Shown: piece after piece, positions 7,701 to 14,314 of the stretch
How positions within the stretch are numbered: the first letter of the stretch is position 1
Layout: the number at the start of each line of letters is the position of its first letter
From: JBGSMF01 sp964651475
Lineage (GTDB): Bacteria; Chloroflexota; Anaerolineae; Fen-1058
Length of the DNA stretch: 23,274 bases
Assembly (NCBI GenBank): GCA_964651475.1
Contig: CAZYXV010000051.1
Location: 1-23,274, forward strand
Reading direction: 5' to 3'
Program-made: the position numbers and the translations under genes
Notes under the pieces: generated by a model
What the model saw: the letters and a program-made list of their open reading frames with translations, nothing else
Told to the model about the DNA's origin: nothing
The model's database searches: none

Positions 7701-10116
7701 TTTCAACGCTGTTTTCTCCCAAGATGACGGCTTTGCAGTTGGGGATGTGATAGGAGATGCTAAAAGCGAAGTCGTCATAGGAGATGCAAACACAAGTCGA
7801 ATTTACGTTTACGATGCGAATGGAACCAAGCTCCAGGACTTTGATTGCGGTTATGGCACCAAGCACTTTGAAGCGGGAGACAAGCTGGCTTTGGGCAGCA
7901 AATCCATCGTGATGGCCGATGCCAGCACCGACCGCATTCTTTATTATAACGCATACGGTATTTCGCAGAGTAGTTTTAGCCTGGATTTTGAGGCAGGCGA
8001 TGGCCTGGCAGTCGGAGATGTGGCAGGAGACAATTACAAAGATATCGTCGTAGCGGATGCAAGCGCCGACAAAATTTACGTTTACAGCGTCAACGGCGTC
8101 AAGCTCGCCGAATTCTCCGCCACATACGCAACGCACTATGGCTTTGGCGTTGGCAATGTGCTTGGCTACATCAAAGATCAGATCCTCATTGCTAACGACG
8201 AATCGGGCATGATTGACGTTTACGATAGCGCAGGAACCAAACGGGATTCTTTCGACGGTGATTTCACTGAAAATGACGGTCTGGCTGTTAACGATGTTTG
8301 GGGAGATGACAAAGCAGAAATCCTCGTCGCCGGTGATGTGACAGGAAGGGTTGACATCTTTTCGTATGCTATGCCAGAGTTCGCGCTAGCCTATTTTTAC
8401 AAGGCTGGTTTTACGGTGAACGATGGTTTTGCTGTTGGCGATGTGGTTGGAGACGGCAAGGGGGAGATTCTTATTGCGGACGACGTCGCCGGTACAATCA
8501 ACTTGAGCTCACCTAGGTGTGGTGAGCGGCTACCAGATCTCTTTAAAAGCAAAGCTCAAAACAAGGATGTGATCTTTTTTGAAGACCACGGCACTCCTTA
8601 TAGTTGGGAGGATGTTATCAATACATGGGACTCGAAGCATTTCCCAATTAGCTTTGACAACAGCAATCCTTTTCTCTTTGCCTCAGCTTGCGCAACGGCC
8701 AATTACGAGCCCGCAGATTACGACGGTGTTACGGATGCTTTCTTCGATAGTGGCGCCGCAGCCTATATTGGCTCGACGGTGGTATATGCGGGTGGCAAGG
8801 ACGCTCAGGAAATGTTTTTCCAGAAATGGGTCAACACGCCTAAATCCATCGGTAGAGCTTTTATTGAGACAGAGAAACAAGTTGTAGAAAAACTGGGGGA
8901 TATTGCTTGGGTGAGAGAGTTTAACCTGTATGGAGATCCAAAACTTGGCATGCTGCCATCTGCTTCGTTCTCAAGCAACCAGAATTCCAGCGCAAAAGCT
9001 CCTTCATCGCTCGACGTGGTCGTCCCGGACTATGTGGTTACCACCCAAGATGGGCAAGATTACGTCAACATCGCGGGCGGCATGGGGTTGATGATCGAGG
9101 GCAAACCGCAGGTCCCCTTTTACTCTGTCCAACTGGATTATCCAAAGGGAAACGAGGTCCAGGATGTCTCGCTAATTGCAAGGTCCGGTCTGATTATGAC
9201 GACGGGGCTAAAGATACCTAACGTGAGGCTCATCGTAAAAAACCAACCCGAGCAAGAACAACGGTCAGCCGTGGAAACAGGCTGGTATCCTGAAATGGAA
9301 TATGACTGGCGCGCCCTCAAGAATTCGGATGGCACGACCACCCTGACCATTCTCATGTATCCCTTTTACTACAACGCCCAGACGACCGACGTCAGGTTCT
9401 ACAAAAATTACTCTTTTGCCGTTCACTATGTCACCTCAACCGTGATCATCACCGGCACGGGGACAGACAAGTATGCCTATCAACCCGGTGAACCAGTCAA
9501 GATAGACCTGGCTATTGACAACTCGGGTGCGGCGCGCGACGTCGTGGTCAGCACTGTGATCAGACAGTACGGCTCAGGGGATACAGTGGATGGGCTGCCT
9601 CTCGCGATGCTCACCGGTTTGAATGGGCAGGCGTCTTTTGTTCCTCAATGGAATAGCAGTGGCTTTGAGCCTGGACAGTACCTCACTGAGGTAACTCTGA
9701 AAGACGCCAGCAGCTATATATTGGACCGGCGTATTGAGATGTTCAGGCTGGGGTCGGTTTCAGGTCAGGTCACAAGTATCAGCGCCGTGCCAGATCGCTT
9801 TAACGTCGGCGATCAGGTCAGCCTGTCTCTGATTTTCAGTAACACGGGTACCACCCATCTCACCGGGACTGCTGTGATCCGGGTCCAAAGCGGGTCTGGC
9901 GCAGTTGTTCAAAAGTTCAAACATATTATCGCCAATTTATCGCCTGGCAGCGCAACGACTGTGAACGACACGTGGAATACCACTGGCGCGTCCATCGGCG
10001 CGTACACCGTACTCGGCTACGTAGCGTATGATAGCATGGTGACCGAGCCGCAAGTGCTCACGTTGCGCGCCGGGAGCTGCGTCTACCTGCCGCTCGTCCT
10101 GCAGAGTTCACCCTGA
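4798..10116 (+). CDS. Giant exported C25 (gingipain-like) peptidase with inserted propeller
   Basis: ATG 4798 follows AGGAGG (4787-4792); 1772 residues. After a signal peptide come a DNRLRE domain (about 46-212), a Cna_B-like stretch (about 218-300), a fibronectin-III-like domain (331-415), two Ig-like domains (about 424-508 and 516-610) and a CARDB-like domain (623-718). The C25 caspase-fold begins near 765 (ADYVLITDP), with LLVGETSIIP and RPELAVGRI. The catalytic pair is His1264 (EDHGT) and Cys1298 (SACAT), followed by GAAAYIGST. Between GRI and the His, residues about 976-1235 hold six FG-GAP-like blades (consensus DGxAVGDVxGD...IxVADxxxxxIxVY). Beta-sandwich repeats follow, and the end is CVYLPLVLQSSP. 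It is probably a surface or secreted cysteine endopeptidase with adhesive domains; substrate unknown. The peptidase/propeller section has lower GC than its flanks. Confidence 0.88.
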   Translation: MLHTRLIRAAIAALVVMGTLASTLAPRPVSGRAALSARAARIQSTVTLTAVADATLKSWQPDANFGSEQTLEIGHSEIDGPQSTAILLRFDVSSLPANAIIDSASLELYLESSSGLDPVGLGIYYVNDAWTEAGVTWNTAPTVATTGLNWQVDSALGYKSHGGLGSWVSAWMAGANNGVMVYGPLSGDFYQRIFKSREAASNMPRLVVTYHLPAVTFSGYVYAGDVGNESVPLSGVTVELYCSNNAGEVGARLTGATTGLTGWYELSTPETCEFYNILETDLADYASAGATTIGGTVINDNWIQYAFPLDGKSLDGNKFWDSPTTPLQITSGPSAINIGLDSATITWGTNHASDSAVWYGSNANGYAAQQTDATLVTSHSVTLLALTPSTPYHFVVMSADAGGSVITGTDRIFTTLPASDDTDPTATILAPETISGTSIIRAAASDNVGVAKVEFYLDDQLVFTSFSPPYQFSLDSRSYTNQSYEIKAKAIDLSGRSYLAHRPTNIFNIIDATAPQVTILAPTASTVSGTVSVVASLSDDTGLALAQVLVDGAPVKTVTYPAHPLNATLTADVDTQGLGLSNANHRITVKAYDFDPVYLLGKIGTDYVDVTVYNPPPLPQPPKLIVASHVATRTQNSFVVGLTVKNVGGQEARNIVIRDWLQAFLPISRTTPTASYQFIWLGQSIMQISSTVNLAPLQSVAFTFSAAPILEYPDPPTPEIGQLVQLGYDGPDGIKYDDGVNAAIAQTVDGNTLPQAHANAVKAADYVLITDPVRLIMFGSPPASVNTLLSEMAQMAIYEQGVLGYFYDYNAVKLRKLLAPNLFYLIEMGDNWALRLHSDFSQPAGGYVLLVGETSIIPTWKIPMPDGPIHHSDQPYSDTSGNDDRPELAVGRIIGNDAARLSKVIRTSIGIHEGLPGYGFDRSDALVVSGGGEGTYLWADGANQVAGILDDQFSVDKLLCTDHFAISSFNAVFSQDDGFAVGDVIGDAKSEVVIGDANTSRIYVYDANGTKLQDFDCGYGTKHFEAGDKLALGSKSIVMADASTDRILYYNAYGISQSSFSLDFEAGDGLAVGDVAGDNYKDIVVADASADKIYVYSVNGVKLAEFSATYATHYGFGVGNVLGYIKDQILIANDESGMIDVYDSAGTKRDSFDGDFTENDGLAVNDVWGDDKAEILVAGDVTGRVDIFSYAMPEFALAYFYKAGFTVNDGFAVGDVVGDGKGEILIADDVAGTINLSSPRCGERLPDLFKSKAQNKDVIFFEDHGTPYSWEDVINTWDSKHFPISFDNSNPFLFASACATANYEPADYDGVTDAFFDSGAAAYIGSTVVYAGGKDAQEMFFQKWVNTPKSIGRAFIETEKQVVEKLGDIAWVREFNLYGDPKLGMLPSASFSSNQNSSAKAPSSLDVVVPDYVVTTQDGQDYVNIAGGMGLMIEGKPQVPFYSVQLDYPKGNEVQDVSLIARSGLIMTTGLKIPNVRLIVKNQPEQEQRSAVETGWYPEMEYDWRALKNSDGTTTLTILMYPFYYNAQTTDVRFYKNYSFAVHYVTSTVIITGTGTDKYAYQPGEPVKIDLAIDNSGAARDVVVSTVIRQYGSGDTVDGLPLAMLTGLNGQASFVPQWNSSGFEPGQYLTEVTLKDASSYILDRRIEMFRLGSVSGQVTSISAVPDRFNVGDQVSLSLIFSNTGTTHLTGTAVIRVQSGSGAVVQKFKHIIANLSPGSATTVNDTWNTTGASIGAYTVLGYVAYDSMVTEPQVLTLRAGSCVYLPLVLQSSP

Positions 10117-10165
10117 GAATCCAAATCGCCTTTGGCGCTATGCCACAGGCAAGAAACTGGTCAAC

Positions 10166-10195
10166 TCGACTTTTGCAGCTATTTTGTGATACAAT
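10166..10195 (+). promoter_or_regulatory. Sigma70-type extended -10 promoter for the SnoaL-like gene
   Basis: TGaTACAAT at 10187-10195 is an extended -10 box, with TCGACT (10166-10171) as a -35 box 18 nt upstream of TACAAT. The predicted start site lies about 65 nt before the ATG at 10263. The left arm of a 17-bp inverted repeat (10199-10215) falls at the start of the transcript. Sequence match only. Confidence 0.5.
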
Positions 10196-10198
10196 TTA

Positions 10199-10743
10199 AA
10201 AGCGGCAACCGGCCAAGGTACGGCCGCAGCAGTGCGAGGAAGCGAGACAAGGAGAGGATGCGATGACACCTGAGGAAATGAGAGAGGCTTTGTTAAAGAT
10301 GAACGATGATACGTGGCATAGGAGGAACCTGGACGCAGCCTACGAGATTTATGCAGATGACATTGTCTTTCAGCGCGTCCCATTCCCGCCGGTGATTGGC
10401 AAAGCAGCTAACAGGAAAGCGGACGAAGGGATGCTGGCTGCGTTTACAGAGATTCAATCTACTATCAACGAGATCATCATTGATGGCGACACGATAGCTT
10501 TCCGGTGGACGTGGGAGGCAGTTCACACCGGCGCCGTGTCGCTGGTTCCCGCGACGGGCGAGCACGTCAGCATGAGTGGATATAGTATTTGCCAGTTCAA
10601 GGACGGCAAAATCGTAAAGCAATTGGAATACTAGCGGCATGCTGAACCTGCGGCATGCAACTCGGCGCGATGCCAGCTTGGATAGTGCAGAGTTGTGACC
10701 GCCGCAGCGCAGAGAGGAGACAGGACTGGCCGGTTGCCGCTTT
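10199..10743. repeat. 17-bp perfect inverted repeat bracketing a gene
   Basis: The left arm AAAGCGGCAACCGGCCA (10199-10215) and the right arm TGGCCGGTTGCCGCTTT (10727-10743) are exact reverse complements. The 545-bp segment they bound contains only the SnoaL-like gene and its leader. Inner sequences beside each arm share a CCGCAGC word (10222-10228 and 10702-10708). The structure resembles a small cassette or an inverted pair of dispersed repeats; no transposase is present. Confidence 0.6.
10263..10634 (+). CDS. SnoaL/NTF2-like small protein
   Basis: This 123-residue protein has the pattern of the SnoaL-like, NTF2-fold superfamily. An amino-terminal helix (MREALLKMNDDTWHRRNLDA) leads to YEIYADDIVFQRVPFPP, then IDGDTIAFRWTWEAVHTG and the last strand GYSICQFKDGKIVKQLEY. 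Family members range from polyketide cyclases to many bacterial proteins of unknown function; no catalytic assignment is justified. It stops just after the last strand, a little shorter than the usual 130-140 residues. GGAGAGG (10251-10257) sets the start, and an extended -10 promoter lies about 65 nt upstream. It is the last + strand gene, converges with the cPGS-like gene, and is bracketed by a perfect 17-bp inverted repeat, which suggests a separate origin from its neighbours. Confidence 0.75.
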   Translation: MTPEEMREALLKMNDDTWHRRNLDAAYEIYADDIVFQRVPFPPVIGKAANRKADEGMLAAFTEIQSTINEIIIDGDTIAFRWTWEAVHTGAVSLVPATGEHVSMSGYSICQFKDGKIVKQLEY

Positions 10744-10986
10744 CTCCTCTCTGGCCAGGGATGTGCCACGGGCGAGTTGGTGGACGGGCATAGGGATGCC
10801 CGTCCTGCTATTTCCGATAGAATGATTGTGCCGGCGAAGGTTGTTAATGGCTCACGGATAACACGGGTTGACACAGATTTTGACTAAAAATTAAGAGAAT
10901 CCGGTGCACCCGTGTGCATCCGTGAGCAACATTAAACATGTCAGGTCAATCAGCAGTCCAGAGTGTGCGCCACCCGCTGGCGGTGG
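10635..10986. other. 352-nt gap between convergent genes, rich in inverted repeats
   Basis: No gene is visible here. It holds the right arm of the 17-bp repeat (10727-10743), an overlapping 10-bp perfect hairpin stem AGAGAGGAGA/TCTCCTCTCT (10711-10720 and 10743-10752), a large imperfect hairpin (10850-10927), and a short stem CCACC/GGTGG (10969-10985) just beyond the cPGS-like stop. The stems may end transcription from both sides, but none is followed by a clear T-run. Confidence 0.6.
10850..10927. repeat. Imperfect inverted repeat between convergent genes
   Basis: GCTCACGGATAACACGGG (10850-10867) pairs with CCCGTGTGCATCCGTGAGC (10909-10927), except for one mismatch and one bulge, around a 41-nt AT-rich loop. 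The CACGGAT...ACACGGG wording is typical of dispersed gap repeats I associate with Chloroflexota and Planctomycetota. It could also serve as a two-way stop between the convergent genes. Confidence 0.55.
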
Positions 10987-12306
10987 TTACTGGCCAAACT
11001 TTTCTTTCAAGATATTCCCAAGTGTAGGCTGGCCGATTTCTTGCAGCTCGTAGCGCACGCGCTGCGCCGGGCGATTGATGGTGAGCACGCGGCGCAGGTC
11101 AATCGGCGTGGCGGCGATGACCAGATCGCACGGCACGTCGTTGATGGTAGCTTCCAGGTCCTTGATTTGCTGCTCGCCATAGCCCATGGCCGGCAGCAGC
11201 GTGCCGGTCTTGGGGTATTTCTTGAACGTTTCGGCGATGGTGCCCATCGCGTATGGGCGTGGATCGATCAGCTCCGCAGCGCCAAAGCGGCGCGCCGCCA
11301 CCACGCCGGCGCCATACGTCATCTCGCCGTGAGTGAGGGTGGGGCCATCTTCAATCACCAGCACGCTCTTGCCCTTGATGGCGCCCGGATCGTCCACAAA
11401 GATGGGGCTGGCGGCTTCGACGATGGTGGCCTTGGGATTCACGGCCATGATGCTTTCTCGCACGGCGGCGACGTGGGCCAGATCGGCCGTGTCAATCTTG
11501 TTGATCACGATCACGTCTGCGATGCGCAGGTTAACCTCGCCGGGGTGATAGGTCACCTCGTGCCCGGCGCGGTGCGGGTCGGCCACCGTGATGTACAGGT
11601 CGGCTTGATAGAAGGATGGATCGTTGTTGCCGCCGTCCCACACGATGACGTCGGCTTCTTGCTCGGCCTGGCGCAAGATGGCTTCGTAATCCACGCCGGC
11701 GTAAATCACGGCGCCCAGGTCAATGTGCGGCTCGTACTCTTCGCGCTCTTCGATGGTGCACTCGTGCCTGTCCAGGTCGCCATAGTCGGCAAAGCGCTGC
11801 ACTTTTTGCTTGACCAGGTCGCCGTAGGGCATGGGGTGGCGAATCGAGACGACTTTTTTGCCCATCGAGCGCAGCGCCTTGACCACGGCTCGCGTCGTCT
11901 GGCTCTTGCCGGAGCCAGTGCGCACGGCGCAGACCGCCACGAGCGGCTTGGAGGATTTGAGCATGGTGGACTTGGGCCCCATCAGGCGAAAATCTGCCCC
12001 GGCAGCCAACACCGTGCTGGCCTTGTGCATCACGTATTCGTGTGATACGTCGCTGTACGCAAACACTACCTGATCAATATCGTGCTCGCGAATTAACTTG
12101 ACCAGGTCTTGTTCCGGGAAGATGGGGATGCCCTTGGGATAGAGCCGACCGGCCAGCGCCGCAGGGTAGAGGCGGCCTTCGATGTTGGGAATTTGCGTGG
12201 CCGTGAATGCCACGACCTCGTATTGCTCGTTCTCGCGGAAATAGACGTTAAAGTTGTGAAAATCGCGCCCGGCGGCGCCCATAATCAATACACGTGTCTT
12301 GGACAT
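10987..12306 (-). CDS. Cyclic 2,3-diphosphoglycerate synthetase-like P-loop protein
   Basis: This 439-residue protein resembles the family named after archaeal cyclic 2,3-diphosphoglycerate synthetase, which closes 2,3-diphosphoglycerate into a ring using ATP. The amino-terminal part has a Rossmann-like start (VLIMGAAGRDFHNFN) and VFAYSDVSHEYVM. The middle has a P-loop, AVRTGSGKSQTT, then VSIRHPMPYGDL. Later come the Walker-B-like VIVWDGGNNDP and a GTPase-like VIVINKIDTAD. Bacterial relatives are common but their chemistry is largely untested, and some are annotated simply as GTPases, so the name is by family only. AAGGAG (12313-12318, read on the minus strand) fixes the ATG start. It lies 128 nt beyond tatC with a heptad repeat array between, and could be the last gene of the operon or have its own promoter. 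Confidence 0.8.
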   Translation of the reverse strand: MSKTRVLIMGAAGRDFHNFNVYFRENEQYEVVAFTATQIPNIEGRLYPAALAGRLYPKGIPIFPEQDLVKLIREHDIDQVVFAYSDVSHEYVMHKASTVLAAGADFRLMGPKSTMLKSSKPLVAVCAVRTGSGKSQTTRAVVKALRSMGKKVVSIRHPMPYGDLVKQKVQRFADYGDLDRHECTIEEREEYEPHIDLGAVIYAGVDYEAILRQAEQEADVIVWDGGNNDPSFYQADLYITVADPHRAGHEVTYHPGEVNLRIADVIVINKIDTADLAHVAAVRESIMAVNPKATIVEAASPIFVDDPGAIKGKSVLVIEDGPTLTHGEMTYGAGVVAARRFGAAELIDPRPYAMGTIAETFKKYPKTGTLLPAMGYGEQQIKDLEATINDVPCDLVIAATPIDLRRVLTINRPAQRVRYELQEIGQPTLGNILKEKFGQ

Positions 12307-12328
12307 TTTATTTCTCCTTGAATAGTTT

Positions 12329-12363
12329 ATATTGCGTGTTACGTGCTACGTATGGCGTATTTT
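12329..12363. repeat. Heptanucleotide array between tatC and the cPGS-like gene
   Basis: Five consecutive 7-nt units on the + strand: ATATTGC, GTGTTAC, GTGCTAC, GTATGGC, GTATTTT. It has the same period as the arrays in the ATP synthase gaps, with a related unit ending in AC or GC. A 6-bp hairpin TTGAAG/CTTCAA (12363-12383) follows, then a direct repeat of GCAAATATC (12389-12397 and 12407-12415). Confidence 0.55.
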
Positions 12364-12434
12364 GAAGCAGTATCTTCTTCAAGGATCGCAAATATCCGAC
12401 CAGTAGCAAATATCGAGATAGGTGAGACGGTTGT

Positions 12435-13127
12435 TCATGCCAGCGCCGCCAATACGATACTGATAAAATATAAAACAATCAGAGGCGTCATGACCAGCGC
12501 CATGTTGAACGGGTCCACGGTGGGCGTGATCATGGCGGCAATGACGGCGATCAGGACGATGGCGTAACGCCAGGCGTGGGCCAGTTGCCGCGCGTTGACC
12601 ATGCGCAGTTTGGCCAGGAAAAAGATAATGAGCGGCGTTTCAAAACTCACGCCGATCCAGAACAAGAGCGAAGTGACAAATGGAACGTATAGATTGGAGG
12701 TCCACTCGGTCTGGAAAATGTCTGGCGCAAAGCCAGATAAAAAGTCAATCGCGGCCGGGATCATCACAAACCACGCAAAGGCGATGCCAGTCAAGAACAG
12801 CGCGCAGGCCGCCGGTATCATCACGTACGCGTAACGCTTCTCGCGCGCTAAAAGCCCCGGCGCAATGAATCCCCATAATTCCCATAGTATATACGGCATG
12901 GCGATGACGGCGCCAGCGGTGAGCGCCACGCGCAGGTAAATCGAAACGCTTTCGGTCGGGCCGATGACTTTAAGCGGGTGGCCGTAGGGCACGACGAGCA
13001 ATTTGAGCAACCGCTCGGTGAAAAGCAAGCTGATCCCGCCGGTGATAACCAGCGCCATAAAGATACGCACCAGCCGTTTGCGGATCTCGTTCAGGTGATC
13101 GAGGATTGACATGCGAGCTTCGGTCAT
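12435..13127 (-). CDS. tatC: Sec-independent protein translocase TatC
   Basis: This 230-residue multi-span membrane protein is the TatC core, which recognises twin-arginine signal peptides and, with TatA/TatB, moves folded proteins across the cytoplasmic membrane. It begins with the conserved cytoplasmic HLNEIRKRL, followed by six hydrophobic spans. The third and fourth are separated by the periplasmic loop FAPDIFQTEWTSNLYVPF, and the span motif SFETPL carries the conserved Glu. The length is near the family norm. Its ATG overlaps the tatB stop by 4 nt (ATGA, 13124-13127), implying translational coupling. A second in-frame ATG five codons in is possible, but the coupled start is more likely. 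Confidence 0.95.
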   Translation of the reverse strand: MTEARMSILDHLNEIRKRLVRIFMALVITGGISLLFTERLLKLLVVPYGHPLKVIGPTESVSIYLRVALTAGAVIAMPYILWELWGFIAPGLLAREKRYAYVMIPAACALFLTGIAFAWFVMIPAAIDFLSGFAPDIFQTEWTSNLYVPFVTSLLFWIGVSFETPLIIFFLAKLRMVNARQLAHAWRYAIVLIAVIAAMITPTVDPFNMALVMTPLIVLYFISIVLAALA

Positions 13128-13486
13128 AGGGTTTCAGAGTGTGCTGGTGTATTAGCCTCGACGGGCTGGCTGCTGATTGCCGGTTCGGTCAACGCTTGCT
13201 CGACGTGGCCTAGTTCTTGCGCGGCAGCGGCCACGTCTGCTTGCAAGTGCTCAGACAGGTCGCTCGATAGGTCACGCAGTTCTGCCTGGGCTGTCTGCAA
13301 TTCTTGCGCGGTATCGGCCAACTCGGCCTTCAACTGGCCGGTGAACTCGTTGGAAAGAGCGCTCAGTTGGCGCACCCATCTCCCCAGTGTGCGCCCCACG
13401 GTGGGCAGGCGTTCTGGCCCAAGCACGACAAAGGCAATTAGAAAGATCAGGATGAGTTCGGCCGGTCCAATGCCCAAGATTTCCAC
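13124..13486 (-). CDS. tatB: TatA/TatB-family translocase subunit (TatB-like)
   Basis: I place the start at a GTG (13484-13486), giving 120 residues beginning (M)EILGIGPAELILIFLIAFV. Longer readings run back through nusB and are not plausible. The short amino-terminal membrane helix, the hinge VLGPERLPTVGRTLGRW and the following amphipathic helix are typical of the family; LGPERLP is more TatB-like than TatA-like. A long Ala/Glu/Gln-rich helical stretch (about 55-95) and a disordered tail follow. No other TatA-type gene is present here, so this protein may serve both roles. It begins 11 nt after nusB and overlaps tatC by 4 nt. The leader has only a weak GGGCTG as ribosome site. Confidence 0.88.
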   Translation of the reverse strand: MEILGIGPAELILIFLIAFVVLGPERLPTVGRTLGRWVRQLSALSNEFTGQLKAELADTAQELQTAQAELRDLSSDLSEHLQADVAAAAQELGHVEQALTEPAISSQPVEANTPAHSETL

Positions 13487-13497
13487 GTCGGCAGCCC

Positions 13498-13923
13498 TTA
13501 GCGAACAGCGCGCAGAGAGACGGGTTCGTGTTCCACCAGCGCGCCCAGCACTCCATTGACAAATCGCGGCGAACTTTCGGAGCCAAACAGCTTGGAAAGT
13601 TCGACGGCTTCGTTGATGGCGACCTTGATGGGGGTGCATTTGCCCGGCCCGATTTCGTAGATGGCGATGCGCAGGATGTTGCGGTCAATCAGGGCCATTT
13701 GTTCCAGCGGCCACTCGGGCGCGTAGCGTCGAATCATTTCGTCGAGCATAGATAAATGCTCGATGACGCCGTTGACTAACGTTTGCGCAAAGGCTACGCC
13801 TTCCGGCGTAAGCGGGTCGTCGCCCAGGCGGTCGGTGAGGACCACGCCCGGCGGGTGTCCGGCGCTATCCACTTCGTACAAGGTTTGCAGGGCGATAACG
13901 CGCGCGTGGCGGCGAATTTTCAT
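13498..13923 (-). CDS. nusB: Transcription antitermination factor NusB
   Basis: The 141-residue all-helical protein matches NusB, which with NusE (S10) binds boxA RNA and supports antitermination of rRNA transcription. It begins RRHARVIALQTLYEVD, the usual basic first helix. The signature INEAVELSKLFGSESSPRFVNGVLGAL covers the conserved carboxyl half (from about residue 103), with the family's FVNGVL motif near the end. The length is typical (130-150). The ATG at 13921-13923 lacks a strong Shine-Dalgarno sequence. It sits 26 nt after the Asp23-family gene, a pairing also seen in Firmicutes, and 11 nt before tatB. Confidence 0.95.
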   Translation of the reverse strand: MKIRRHARVIALQTLYEVDSAGHPPGVVLTDRLGDDPLTPEGVAFAQTLVNGVIEHLSMLDEMIRRYAPEWPLEQMALIDRNILRIAIYEIGPGKCTPIKVAINEAVELSKLFGSESSPRFVNGVLGALVEHEPVSLRAVR

Positions 13924-13949
13924 TCAGGTTTCACACTGACCCCGCAGGT

Positions 13950-14303
13950 TCACGCTTGCGTGGTGGGAGGATGACCATAATCATAATCTACGTCTTCAAT
14001 GCGGACGTTGATGGCTTCGACATCCATGCCGACCATGTCTCGAATGGCGCGCGCGACTTGCGACTGGATAGCGCGGGCCACGTCGCGCAGGTTCGTGTCG
14101 GCGGCGACGGCGATGCACAACTCCACGCGAACGCGGTCTTGCTCGACGGCGATTTGCACGCCTTCGGACGAAGTGCGGCGCAGCCAGTCTCTCATCCCGC
14201 TCGGAACCATGCGCGTCACGCCGGGCACGGCGAGCGTCGTCAGGCGGGCAATGGTGACCAGCACCTCCGGGTCAATCGTCACGCGGCCATGAGATTCGTA
14301 CAT
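13950..14303 (-). CDS. Asp23/Gls24 family envelope stress protein
   Basis: I place the start at the ATG 14301-14303, because AGGAG directly precedes it and overlaps the fabG stop (TAGGAG); longer frames run antisense into fabG codons. The 117-residue protein has the Asp23 pattern: HGRVTIDPEVLVTIARLTTLAVPGV, then VRVELCIAVAADTNLRDVARAIQ, QVARAIRDMVGMDVEAINVRIEDV. In Firmicutes, family members are membrane-associated and linked to envelope stress and, through YqhY-like members, to lipid metabolism. Its place between fabG (fatty acid synthesis) and nusB agrees with that link, by inference. It is 11 nt from fabG. Confidence 0.9.
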   Translation of the reverse strand: MYESHGRVTIDPEVLVTIARLTTLAVPGVTRMVPSGMRDWLRRTSSEGVQIAVEQDRVRVELCIAVAADTNLRDVARAIQSQVARAIRDMVGMDVEAINVRIEDVDYDYGHPPTTQA

Positions 14304-14314
14304 TGACCACACTC

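Noticed and set aside
10963..12045. 360-codon + strand frame opposite the cPGS-like gene
   Set aside because: It is antisense to a gene with a P-loop and a good ribosome site; its composition (His, Gly, Val repeats) is that of a shadow frame.
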